From Pinus tabuliformis (taxonomy: Eukaryota; Streptophyta; Pinopsida; Pinales; Pinaceae): a stretch of DNA of 64,000 nt. Position numbers and translations under genes: made by a program. How positions within the stretch are numbered: position 1 is the stretch's first letter; every line of letters begins with the position of its first letter. Positions 36,201 to 47,068 of this stretch are shown here, piece by piece. The DNA lies in contig CM062811.1 of NCBI GenBank assembly GCA_031772625.1, forward strand, positions 642,797,320 through 642,861,319, in the 5' to 3' direction. Below the pieces are notes generated by a model. It had not been told where the DNA came from. It searched no databases and saw only the letters and a program-made list of their open reading frames with translations.

Positions 36201-36397
36201 TTTCTCATACCATTCAGGAGAAGCTGAAAGCTTTGCAGTAGACTCATAGGATCATGCAGCTTGCAGTGGAGAGACCAACTACAGAAAGGCTAGTCGAAGA
36301 GGTGAAACAGGCAGTAGTACAAGCAATCGTGGAGCTGGAAGCATTGAAGTAGGACTTCAGTGAGCTTTGCCATAAGGTATAGAAGCCAACTGAGTGA
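33240..36397 (+). pseudogene. Gy-2 accessory frame: unknown protein with coiled coil
   Basis: One frame (shared by the open pieces at 33719-34303 and 35249-35665) runs about 1050 codons with more than fifteen stops, nearly all TAG, and little frameshifting. It comprises a Lys-rich, basic N-terminus; a globular part with LLHMLCMPHFHRSIINIMCV and LAGKIMRKCC; a Glu/Lys/Ala-rich low-complexity part near 34850-35130; and a heptad-like C-terminus (EKDLHELHIQT-type, EEVKQAVVQAIVELEALK). I do not recognise the family with certainty. Layout and position resemble the intact 1257-codon frame at 50344-54117. Env-like or other accessory frames after integrase are known from Athila and Tat elements. No signal peptide or obvious membrane span was seen. 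Confidence 0.6.
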
Positions 36398-36432
36398 CTC
36401 GAGGGTGAGTCACCATATTTGTGTTGGGGGCC

Positions 36433-37446
36433 TGTTGGGATAGGATCCCTAGGGTCAAGTTTAGGTTAGTTTAATCAATTTTTGAGCATAATTTTGTAAA
36501 GAATGTAAAGTCTCCACAAAATGTGAAATCATCTAAGTAAGAGTCAAAGGGGCTTTAGCCCCTTGTATGGGTAAGTGATAGGATCGTTTTGAGACTCACC
36601 CATAGGCCATGGGCCATGGTATTGTAATAGAAAGGCTATAAAAAATTGAGTCATAGCGAGTATAGGAGGAATAACTGTTGGTGAAGAAAAAGTGTAAGGG
36701 AAAAGTGGTAAGGTAGGAAAGACATGTTTTCCTATACTTAGGTGGAAGGGGAAGGCTCTTGCAGCTGAGTGCGCGGAGACCTTGGCAAGTCCACAGTTGA
36801 GTGCACGGGCCCCTGTAGCTGGGTGCGCAGGGTGGAAGAGTCTGTAATTTGAATTTTGAATCTAATAAAGACTGATTTTCAACCAAATCTATTGCATCTA
36901 TGCCTTGTTCTTACTTCTATTTAAGTTTATGCATTATTGCTTAATGATCAGTTTTCTGTGAAATAGAGTGTATTTTCTGTGCAAATCTATTAAATATTTA
37001 ATATTCATGCATGAAGAATGTGATGAAATTTTTTCGCGAAGGCATTAGATAGATATGGTAATATAAATGATCGAAACAGGTAGATCTATTGGAAGGGATA
37101 TCGAGGGTTGTTATTTACTGAGCAAAAGTTGTGATTCTACCTCTTTTAGGTCTGATAAGCCTGATCGTAGACCTTCATGAAGGTCTGGAGCCATTTGGAT
37201 AAAGTTGTAGTAGAGGACCCTGGGAAGATCTAGATCTGCGCAAAGGTAGATCTAAGCCATAAGGACTTTAAAATACACATCAAACAGTCTCTAGATGCAA
37301 AAACCTAGTTCTAGCATCCCCCAATACTGCTTCGGGTGAGACTGCAACCTGCACTATGCAGGTTGTTGCCGAAAGGGCCATCATTTAGGGTTTTGTTGGT
37401 TGGTGCAAATAAATCTAAACCTAGGTCGGGCCCCCTTAATCCAACA
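36433..37446 (+). repeat. Gy-2 3' LTR
   Basis: TGTTGGGATAGGATCC to TAATCCAACA, preceded by TTGGGGGCC (probable polypurine tract). TATAAAAA lies at 36637-36644. The palindrome AAGGGGCTTTAGCCCCTT lies at 36547-36564. Confidence 0.92.
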
Positions 37447-37451
37447 CTATA

Positions 37452-38662
37452 TCACAAAGGAAATCCTTTCCTTTGTTAAATATCACATCGTAGCCATGGT
37501 CCTCCAACATAGAAACTAAAACCAAATTCTTTTTCAGACCTAGAACACACATGACATCTTTTAATGCGAGAGTAGAAATAGACTCCCTCTTAAAAGTAAC
37601 AGTACCGATGTCGGTCACATTATACCTTCCATCATCTACCATTTTGATGTGCATCTAGAGGTCCTTCTCCTCCAAGTCACTGAAGAATTATTTGTTTCTA
37701 GTCATATGGAATATGACTCCACTATCCAGATACCACATACTACCCATCACCGATGTCACCATGCAAGCGATGAGGGTGAAATATAACTTGAATTTTGAAG
37801 CAATAGATTCACATGTTGCTCCTCCTTAGGTATTCTTTCCGCCCTTCTTGTGTGGACACTTTGTGGCATAGTGTTCCAGCTCGTGACTGTGAAAACATTT
37901 AATCTTCAAAAAGTCCTTCTTCTTATTGCCTTGATGGGAATCTAATTTCAAATGGGATGAATTCCCTTTCCATTTCTTCACCTTTCCAACTAAGGCACAG
38001 TTCTCCTCATCATCATGCTTGGATGAGGTTCCATCTTTGGTGTTCTGCTAAATTTCTTCTTGCACCAAGTCATACCACAAATGCTCCCACTCTTGTAGCT
38101 TCTCCCTCCCATTTACCAAATCCTCATAGCTATGCTAGATCTTGGGAAGGCCTATAAGTTTTAGGCTGACCAGCTTACCTTCAGCTACTATAACACCAAC
38201 ACTTCCAAGTTCATCCCGACATTGAGTGAACTTAGCCAAGTACTTTGGTATTGTGTCACCCTTCTCCATCTTCATTTTTTTGAGCTTGTCCTTTAGTGCC
38301 ACCTTCTTGTGGTCACTGTTGTTTTGAAATAGGTCTATCAAGGCCTTCCACATTGCATATGGAGTATACTTACCATGGAAGTTTGAGAAAATATGATATC
38401 AAACTCCTTATTGGATAATCCTTCTCGCCTTTGCAACACATTTTCTCCACTCTACCAAATCTTGAGCATCAGTTGGCTTAGGAATATCAGTGTCTATGAA
38501 TTCCTTCAACTCATTTCCTTCCAACATTGCCTCCAACCTATCCTTCCAAGAAATATAGTTCGAACTACCCTCAAGGGAATATTCGAGTCTCAATTCGTAG
38601 AATGACATCTTGCTAACTATGAAGAATGATACTACAAATTCAATTTCACCTACAAAAGACAA
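37452..38662 (-). pseudogene. Copia-A gag, zinc knuckle and protease region, broken
   Basis: Read from 38662: SMSFYELRLEYSLEGSSNYISWKDRLEAMLEG (typical copia gag start, the first Met possibly at 38605), then ALIDLFQNNSDHKKVALKDKLKKMKME at 38353-38135. Frame breaks follow, then the protease segment (WYLDSGVIFHMT near 37730-37690) and MHIKMVDDGRYNVTDIGTV at 37654. It joins the pol at 25530 once Gy-2 is removed. Confidence 0.8.
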
Positions 38663-38693
38663 ACACGTATTCTCCTCTTCTAAACTGATTTAT

Positions 38694-38705
38694 GATTTGA
38701 TACCA
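38694..38705 (-). promoter_or_regulatory. Copia-A primer binding site, initiator tRNA-Met
   Basis: On the minus strand TGGTATCAAATC directly follows the LTR. It resembles the copia consensus TGGTATCAGAGC. Confidence 0.8.
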
Positions 38706-39565
38706 TGTCGAAATTCCTTGTAGATTTAAACTATTAATTGTAATTTTCTAAAACAATAGACTTGAATCTACTCTACTCATCAGTAGAAACAATTAAATAA
38801 TTGTGAAATCACGAAGAATTCAATCAACACATTACACAATAATTTCCTAGGGAAATCCGCAGCTAAAAACCCTTGCTATATATATATTGCATTAGTCATA
38901 AAATATGAGAAGATTACAATGCTTTTCTCAAGCCTGAGAAACCTCTACACTATCTCTATCCATCTCACAGCTTCCTAGACAGCCTAGGTCAATACTTAAC
39001 CACTTTTCTACTTTCCCAAGTCCCTATTTCCTTGTTTTGTTTCCTTGGGACTTAGCCCCTATTAATTAGGGAAATTCCTCAATTGGAATTGCACAGTCCT
39101 CATAGGCCTTCCTCTAACGGCATGCACCACCTGTACAATTCATATGATTGTACAACTGATAGTACATTGTCCCTGAACTCCAATCTCAACAAGGTAACTC
39201 TCAGATTTGACATGCATGAGTTATTTATGAGTGAATCATCAGTTAATTGGTTGATCACTATAGGAAGCACCACACTACCACACCTCCCACTAGTTCCTCC
39301 AATGGTGGGAACTACTTTAACTAACTTTAACTCATTTAAACTAAATTAATTAATTGAAACTCAAAATAAACTCAACCATGGCTCCTATAATGTAGGATAC
39401 ACTCTACATGACTCAAGTTAGACCTTCAACTCGAATTAACTGAGCCAACTAAGTCAAATTAACTTAGTTAAATAATACAAGTTTTCATGTGATGTGGAAT
39501 TACAATTTTATTCCTAATTTAATTCAAGGACCAAATTAAATTATGATTTTCTTGTTGCATTTTCA
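38706..39565 (-). repeat. Copia-A 5' LTR
   Basis: TGTCGAAATTCC to TTGCATTTTCA on the plus strand, 860 bases, uninterrupted, matching the split LTR at 9798-9997 and 22055-22730. Confidence 0.9.
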
Positions 39566-40583
39566 AAAAAGTTCATTAGAACAAGCATTTGATTATTTTT
39601 TATTGATTTTGAATTTGTGAGTGCTTATTAAAAAAGAAGAGGGAAACGTTCTTCTTAAGTAGATTCTTGCAGAACCTTGTAGAGATCACTTTCATTGAAG
39701 AAAAATAGAGTTGCACTTTCACGTAGCCTAGGTTTTTCTTATTGGTTTCTTTTGCATCAAAATATCACAAGTCTCACTTCATAAATTGTGCCCTAAAAAA
39801 CATACATTAAAATGAATGCTTAACTAAAATGAACTGGACTTTTCTTTTGTTATAGAAACACCAACTAGTCTAGCACATATTTAGGGCCTTGGAATATGTG
39901 TGTGGAGAGTAAACTATCCAAGGCCACTCAAACCAAATTTTTGAAGTTGATTAGAGAGTGGAACTCCATTGTCATATAGGTTGTCAGGGAAGCTCCTCTC
40001 ACACAAGAGTTAAGAACTAGATCATGTAACAATAAGGAAAGTGAGATACCCCCTCTCCTACTTATTTGACCACCTGCCCATGACTGCCCCCCTCAGCTTT
40101 TGATTGCGAACTGGTAACTTTAGTTTCCTTTCCTAGGGACCACCTAGGTGACTACAAGGGGAAATTCTCATGGTACATAAGGCAAATGGTGTATCACTTT
40201 CATAGTTCTTCGGGAGGGTGCCCCATGAAGCAAGGGTACTTGCACCAAAAAGGTTATTGTCTGGAGGTTAGCATAACTATTTTTGTTACCTTCATTGGTA
40301 AGAATTGGGCCCTCATCATCCCAAGCTTACCTTCGGAAGGCCCTTTTATCCACGTTCTCGTATTTTGGTGTCTAGTCCTAATAACCCATAACAGAAATAC
40401 TTGAAGGTTGTTTTCTTATTTGTGTATTTAGGAGTTTTTTTAGTGAGTGCTTTTTCCTCCTAGCCTACTTATATATTTAGCAAAATTTTGTAAATATACT
40501 AAATTTTGATAGCTCTGCTAATGAGTTAGGTTGGTGATGGGTTTAGGTGATTTGAGTCTTTGATTTTATTTCATTCATAAAAG
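39566..40583 (+). other. Element C leader, second part
   Basis: Continues the leader cut at 9797. AT-rich, with only weak short frames. No promoter or RNA gene recognised. Confidence 0.45.
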
Positions 40584-42425
40584 GTGGTTGATTGGCCAAT
40601 TCATCAATATGGTAGGCTTCATAGGCTTATACCTACAAGTGTCAAGACTTCACCTATAAGGCATAGGAGTAATTATGTTGGTTCTTTCGAGCCAGTCCAA
40701 GCTAAAGAAGTGAAGAAAAATCCTTCATCAAGGGTTTCTATTTCGGGGGAATATCCTATCCTTGCTCGAAGTTCATATGGAAACGTCCATGTTTTCGCTA
40801 GGGTAATTTTTCAGTCGGAAGACCAAGAAGAAGTTGAAGATGTTATACACTCTTTTGGACTCCTTTAGATCCTCTTCCTTCAAACCTTCCCTACGTAATA
40901 TCATATGTGGGTACCCCAGTCCAAATTATTCCCCCAAAATATCCTTCTTTCACTATGGCCAATGTTAGTAGCACTACTAGAGCTATTGATTTTGCTAGTG
41001 TCCATACTCCTTCTTCTGTAATAATAAGAGGTACCTTTTCCATCCCTTCTACAATGCCCAACACAATAGTTGTTGGCTCTACCTCTGATCCTGGTCCAAG
41101 TGGGAGCATCCAAACTTCTTCTCCTTTCATTGGTTCTTTTTCATATGGGATGTCATCTATTGGGATTCCTTAAAATCCTTCATCCTTACTTTCTACCACT
41201 CCGCAAACTATTCCATTTATGGTAAGTATTTTTGCATTATTACAAGGCTTTGATTTTGGAAGTGGACATGTTCCTCCTTCCAATCCTTCTTTACGTATTG
41301 GATTTGTGTCATTCCCCGGTTTCTCCAAAAATGTTAATCTGTTTCATGTTCAAGGAGGTAAGGGTATGGCATATCCTCTAGTGGGTGGTTTAGGGTCAGG
41401 TATCCCTTCTCATTTATGTCAGCAGAGGAGTATACCCTTCACTACTATTATTACAATGACAACCTTTCCTCCTTTAGCAAGTGTGTGGAACCCTTATCAA
41501 GGGGTTTCTCCTACATATAACGTTCCATTAAGAGTAATATTCTTATTGCTCAATGTTTTGCATCGAGCGGAGGATACCCTTCATATACTCATGGACAACA
41601 ACGACTATGTTATAATTTAGGATTTTCTGTGAGAAATCCTTGGTAGCCTCATGCTGCTTAAAATCCGGGATTTACCTTTCCAAACTTTGAGAAACCTAAT
41701 CTTGGGGCTTGGAATCCTATAGCTTCACTATGCTTACCATTCCTGGAAACTCTTAATTCTCCATATCTTTCGAAATTAACTAATGATTTGGCTTGGTATA
41801 ATCCATCTTGGCCCCTAGTCCCTACCAAACTTCCATCAGACATACCCAAGTTTGAAGGGAAGTTTGGAGAAGACCCAGCTGATCATGTAACCACTTTTCA
41901 TCTATGGTGCTCATCAAACTCTCTAATTGATGATTCAATTAGGTTGAAACTTTTCCAATGCACCCTAACTGGGAATATGGAAAAATGGTATATTGAGTTG
42001 AGAGGGGGGGTCATTTCCACATTTTTTGAGTTGGCTACAGTATTTCTTAACCACTTTTAGTTTCCTATTTGTTATGACGTTGGGACTGAGCTTCTGGCCA
42101 ATTGTAAACAGGATAAGGCCACCCATATTTCTGACCACATTCAAGAGTGGCAGAGAAGAAAGAGATTGATTAAGTGGTTTTTGAAGTCTCTATAGCCAGA
42201 AATTTCTAAGGATGTGTCACTTTCAAGAGTGTTCACAGAGGATTGAGTTATCTTTAGAGCCCATTAGTTACAACTGATTTATTCCTAGTCTGAAGTTCTT
42301 TTTCCTAATGCGACGAGATTTTAGATAAATCTGACCAAACCGAAACCAAGTCCCCATGCTGATGGAGTTGTACGGTCGCTTGATTCTAATATGGCCAGTT
42401 TTTTAGTTAATAAATTACAATAAAT
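40584..42425 (+). pseudogene. Element C gag, N-terminal and core part
   Basis: Coding pieces in shifting frames: 40584-40868 (Arg/Ser-rich N-terminus), 41219-41620 (Pro/Gly/Ser-rich) and 41788-42060, the gag core (KLPSDIPKFEGKFGEDPADH, TFHLWCSSNSLIDDSIRLKL), clearly homologous to the gag core of element E. The core continues past TAG at 42058 (LNHF-stop-FPICYD) and another TAG near 42193, both at likely Gln codons. The solo LTR at 42426 interrupts the gene. Confidence 0.8.
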
Positions 42426-43321
42426 TGTTGAAATATGGAAACAAGAATATTCCAATTTAATTTGTCCTTGAATTAAATTATCAATTAAAATCGAATTTAG
42501 TCTTAACAACTACTTGGAAATAATTAATTTATTTATTTTAAATTAATTAGTTGGAGAAATTCAAGTTAGAAGTCTTTATGAAGTCATGCAAGAGTTATCC
42601 CTTAAATTAAGGAGATAAGATTGAGTTATATTTGAGTTGTAATTAGTTAACTCCGTTTATTGAGTTAAGTCCAGTTAAATTAGTTCCAAACTATTTAAGG
42701 AACTAATAGAGAGTTAACAGTCAGTTGATGCATGCATGCACTCAACTAGTGCTACTCCAGTTAACTGAAGATTCCCTCATCAAAAACTCATGCATGTATA
42801 TTTTGAGAAAGACCCAGTTGAGATTAAAGTCAAGGACAATGTACTGTCTGTTGCATGTGTTTTCTCAAAGAGAAAACTCATGCATGCAGTCAAGGATTAA
42901 TCCTTGAGGATTGCGCAGGTTTGGAAGAGATCTTCCACTTGGTAACAGGAAAATCATCCACAAGGAACAGCACAAGGAAATAGGAGCTTGGAGGGTAGAG
43001 AGGAAGGCTAGAGAGAATCCAATATTTCCTATGAGCATCTATGAGGATTGTACTGAGAGCTGGCTAACTGTGAGAGCTAAGGCTTTGTATAATTCCTATG
43101 TATTTCCACCATGTATGATAATACAAGAGTGTGGGGTTTTTAGCTAAGGCTTTCCCCAAAGTATTTTCATGTGTATTGTGCCATTGATTCTTCTTCTTCT
43201 TCTAGTTATATTGTTCAACTAGATCTTTAAGTTTCCACAACTTGACAGTAGAAGTAGGTTATAGTATTCTGCTTTGATTTATATTGCATTATCAGGTTAA
43301 CCTACCATCATATTTTCTACA
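42426..43321 (+). repeat. Solo LTR of a copia element related to Copia-A
   Basis: TGTTGAAATATGG to TTTTCTACA, 896 bases, flanked by TAAAT at 42421-42425 and 43322-43326. Its interior shares a run (TTTGTCCTTGAATTAAATTA) with the minus-strand reading of the Copia-A LTR. No internal region is present, so it is best read as the product of LTR-LTR recombination. Confidence 0.88.
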
Positions 43322-43326
43322 TAAAT

Positions 43327-43952
43327 GTCATTACAATCTGCTCCGGTGACACAAGTTATGCCACCTATGTCTCCTCGTTCACAATATTTTGTGTTATTGT
43401 AGTTTAATCCTCTAATCCTAAAGGAAACCAACAATTAGATGGGTAGAATAAAGGATGATGTAAGAAGAAGGGTAAGGATGAGACTGGGAATACAAATAAA
43501 CCAAATTCTAACATTGATGAGAGCAACAAAGAACATAAAAACAAAGTTAAATTCCCTTGCAAGTTATGCAGTGCAGGTCATCTTACACATATTTGTCCCA
43601 ATATTCAATATTCTTATCACTTGTTAGCTCAGTAAGGTTTTTCTAGTTCCCAGGCTATGCTTAAAAACCCTTTTGCCCAAGGGCATCAATTACTTACTGG
43701 TGTGAATGTTAATGGGGCACCCAGTTAGAAGGGTAATCTCCATTGAACATATATATGTGTGTGTGTGTGTGTGTGCTTAAATCTCATGTTGGAATATCAA
43801 CTAGAGATTATGATTGTGTAGACCTCTTCTAAGGCTAAAACTGCTTCTGATTCTCAAGAACCTCTTCATATATAGAGGCATTTTGTCAGGTCTATACTTA
43901 GATGTCAGAAGGCTCCTTATAATGATCAAATTTTAATCCAAATTCTAGGGCT
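43327..43952 (+). pseudogene. Element C gag, linker and zinc knuckle
   Basis: Resumes gag after the solo LTR. The knuckle KFPCKLCSAGHLTHICPN lies near 43552-43605. Further pieces (HFVRSILRCQKAPYNDQILI) lead up to the insertion point of F at 43953. A (TG)n run sits at 43749-43775. Confidence 0.65.
43749..43775. repeat. (TA)n(TG)n microsatellite
   Basis: Short TA run followed by about ten TG units inside the element C remnant. Confidence 0.9.
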
Positions 43953-45414
43953 TGTTAGTGTCTAAATCTACCTCAGGCTGAAGGAAGGTAGGTCTAGGGT
44001 AACATCAAACCACGCTTAACCTGGTAACTAGCCCTACCAGGTCGGGAGAGGGCTCTCTCCTTGTCAATCTCAATTAGAATATGGAAACTAGGGCTTGAGA
44101 TGACTGAAATGAAATGTTGATTTTAGGCTAGGTATATTAGGTCAGAGGATTTTGTTTGATTTTGATGGTTGGTTGCTGGATCAAATGAAGAAGGCAGCTT
44201 TGGGTCTGGGAAATCAACTCATATTTGCAGGATGTTCTATGGGGCAAGGTAGGTAGATGTTTTGACACTTTGAATTGAGTGTGATGGTAAGTCTAAGACA
44301 TATGAGGAGTTGGAGATGGCATGCAAAGTTCATGAGTCCTCTTCAAACAACAGAAAACATTAAAAACTAAATGTATCCTTAAGGCAGAGCACTGAATATC
44401 AATGGATTCCACCTATTTATCTTGATTCATTTAGTTATGAAGAAATAAATAGATGCTAGCACATATACACATAAGAGAAACTAAATAACAAAGGAAGAAA
44501 CAATGCCAAGACACATTACCACAAGAATCCCACAAAATGCTGCAAAACCCTGGTTCATTTCCTTGCCAAACTGCAGAAGTGATTTACAATGAAGCTCAAA
44601 GCATCCACAAGAGTCCAACCTTTACAAATGACTAAGAAAGTACATAATATAGGCATCAAACCACCTATGCTAGCCATCAGGGGTCGAATCCATGAGTCAA
44701 GGAGCTGTTTCAACAACATCTAAACTAGGAACTAGAAAATAGGCAGTGGAACAGCTTGCCTCTAAAACTATGGAAATTGATTCATTCAACCTCAAACCAC
44801 CTCTAACTGATGTATCTACCCCCTCAAGTCATTTTTCATCAAATTTACATCATATTACATCATTTACCATCATAAATTTACCAAGGAGAAGAGAAAAAGT
44901 CAACTGATAGTCAAACTGGGCGAAATTCTGAGTTTTAGGCAAAACTGGCAAAATTCATCCTATGCGTAGCGCCACTGATCCTATGCGCAGCGCTTTTTCT
45001 AGGCCAATTTTGGAAGGCTTCCTGGAGTCCAAATCAGGTGTAGGATAGCTCGTTGGAAAGCTTGGTGAGTCTACTTTCTGGAACAACTTGAATTTCTAAA
45101 TTTGGAGTCCATTTTCCCCTCCAAAAATTGATTCTCCCAAGACTGCTTCCTGTGTGGCAAAAAAGTGGCAGAGAGGGCACTTTTTGGGTGTTTTTTGCCC
45201 TTTTGGAGACCTAGAACTTGTCCAAAATTCTTAGCCATTTCTGAGATTCCATATTTTTCCATGCTGATTCCAAAAATATAAACTTTTTTTCAAATGGATG
45301 CCTCCAACAAAAGCGCAGCGCCACCTGCTGAAAAAACCTGTTTTTTACATTAAAAATTTCAAAATTGACAAAAATTTCTCCAAATTTCTTGAAATTTGGC
45401 ATGATTGACCCTTG

Positions 45415-46998
45415 TTAAGTGCTTTGATGAGCCAATGATGCTTCAGCCAAGATCTTGAGTTTATCTTGCTCTTTTTTTCTCCTCAAAGCTCTTTTTAGCT
45501 TAGCCTTTAACCTCTTCACCCTTGTGTTGCAAATTTTGTTCCGGGTTAAGTAATGATAGGCCATATGGCGCAACATTTTCTTCTCTTTGTTGGCTTTCTC
45601 AAGCATCTTCTCAAGGTGAATGTTCACCCTCTCCAACCATGATTCTCAGTCATCCTCAATTTCTTGCTCAAGGGAGGTCATCTTGATCTTTCTTTTCTTT
45701 GCCATTTGCCTATTTTCCCTAATCATTTGTAGTTCCATAATAGCTTGCTTCTCTGTCAGTTGCTTGTTTTCCTACTCAAGGAAGTTGATGATCCATTTGG
45801 CCCTCTCAAGATCAAGTGATAAGGCTTGTATTTCAGCCTCCTTCTCTTTGATAACCATGTCCTTGAGTCTTGAGCTTTGAGAGCCCAAATTAGTGACATC
45901 CTCCTCAATCAAAATAAAATCCCTGTCTTGCCCTTCAGTAGGGCCCTCCTCATGCATCCTTTGCTTCCCTTTATCTTTTCTCTTTGACTTCTAGCCAACA
46001 TGTATAGCTGGAGAAGAAGGCAAAGCCCCTTTCACCCCCAGTGAAGATAACATTTGCTTGTGGTCTGGTGAAGAAAGCGAGACCCTTTCCACCCCTGGTG
46101 GAAATAGTACTTGCCTGGCAGCATCAAAAAGCCTCCTGGTGCCTCTCTCATAGGTGACAAACACCGAAACACCTATATTTTCAGTCTCATTAACACCAAG
46201 TTGTCCTCATGGCCCTCCTTCTTCTTGAGGCACTAATGGAATCACTTGAGGGCCTTTGAAAATCTCATGGGCAATAAAGGTATCCCATGGTATGTTCAGC
46301 AAGCTTAGTTGATGCAAAACAACAATTTTAATCAGTGAGAAGTGGTAAATGTTGTTGAATTGTTGAGGAAAAGGTTTCCTTTGCACAAAGAGAGCCATCT
46401 TCTCAATATTCCTACATATAAAGTATGGGAGGTTCATCATCCTTACTCTTGTGAAATGCATCAACAATCTAACATGATATGTATATAGGCGGGAAAACCT
46501 TCCTTCACAGGTGAAATACTTGATGATGAGTTTCATGAGAGGAGCATAAATGTTCTGCAAGTATTTGAAAGGAAAAACCTTGCTGATTTGCCTATGATAT
46601 CCAGCCTTAATGTAAGGCTCATAATGTTCTCTGCCCACATGCTGCCCCTTATTCCACTGTTCACCTACATTAGGGATGCCTGTTGTTGCTACAATGGTGT
46701 CAGGTGTCAAGGTGAAAGAGACACCAGCAAGGTTCACCTGGCCATTGTGGAGATGAAGAACAAACAACCTAGCAAGCTCATGATGAAATTTCACCCTCTC
46801 TACCATTTCACAAAACTGATAACAAGACTGGTGTTTAAAGCAAGTTACAGCAAGAGGACAAGCAAGTAATTCTGTAAGAGTAGTGGGCTCCTCCCAGATG
46901 ATCTTTCCTCCTTTGTGTGGCTTTCTTGGTACATGAGCTTCTTTGGAAGAATCACTGAGAGTTTCCTCTTCCCTCTCATAATCTGAATCTGTCTCCAT
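45415..46998 (-). pseudogene. Unit F reading frame: unknown protein with coiled coil
   Basis: ATG at 46998, open for 263 codons to TGA at 46207, then the same frame continues past TAG near 45992, TAG at 45772, TGA near 45646 and reaches TAA at 45415: about 528 codons with four internal stops and no frameshift. The N-terminus is acidic. A globular middle follows (TLTELLACPLAVTCFKHQSC, LHQLSLLNIPWDTFIAHEIF). The C-terminus is a strong Lys/Glu coiled coil (IKEKEAEIQALSLDLERAK, VKRLKAKLKRALRRKKEQDK). I do not recognise the family. The layout matches the 1257-codon frame at 50344-54117. A TATA box lies about 65 bases upstream of the ATG. Not functional as it stands. Confidence 0.7.
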
Positions 46999-47060
46999 GC
47001 TTATGAATTTGAAGTGAAAGCAGATGAGTATGAAGAGATTTTAAAATATGAGGTGAGTAG

Positions 47061-47068
47061 TGTATATA
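47061..47068 (-). promoter_or_regulatory. TATA box upstream of the unit F frame
   Basis: Minus-strand CCTATATACAC, about 65 bases before the ATG at 46998, leaving a short untranslated leader if used. The frame would then be the first one on a transcript that starts inside this LTR-like unit. Confidence 0.5.

Larger units (their letters stand above)
25541..37446 (+). mobile_element. Gy-2: Ty3/gypsy retrotransposon with accessory frame, decayed
   Basis: LTRs are 25541-26555 (1015 bases) and 36433-37446 (1014 bases), roughly nine tenths identical by eye. The target duplication is CTATG (25536-25540) and CTATA (37447-37451). Order: primer site resembling tRNA-Asp, gag with several zinc knuckles, protease, reverse transcriptase-RNase H, integrase, and a further frame of about 1000 codons before the 3' LTR. 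Size, primer type and the extra frame recall Athila-lineage elements, but lineage should be tested by phylogeny. It inserted in the pol of Copia-A. Confidence 0.92.
9798..39565 (-). mobile_element. Copia-A: Ty1/copia retrotransposon, decayed, split by two gypsy elements
   Basis: The two LTRs are recognisable by matching sequence: 38706-39565 (860 bases) and, split, 9798-9997 plus 22055-22730 (876 bases). Both begin (plus strand) TGTxGAAATTCC and end TTTTCA. The primer site for initiator tRNA-Met adjoins the high-coordinate LTR, so transcription ran right to left. Gag and pol remnants occupy 38662-37452 and 25530-22797. Gy-1 sits in the 3' LTR and Gy-2 in pol. I could not identify a target-site duplication (flanks AAGTG and AAAAA). 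Confidence 0.85.

Noticed and set aside
40186..40404. 72-codon plus-strand frame in the leader of element C
   Set aside because: No similarity to gag and no counterpart in element E; likely chance.
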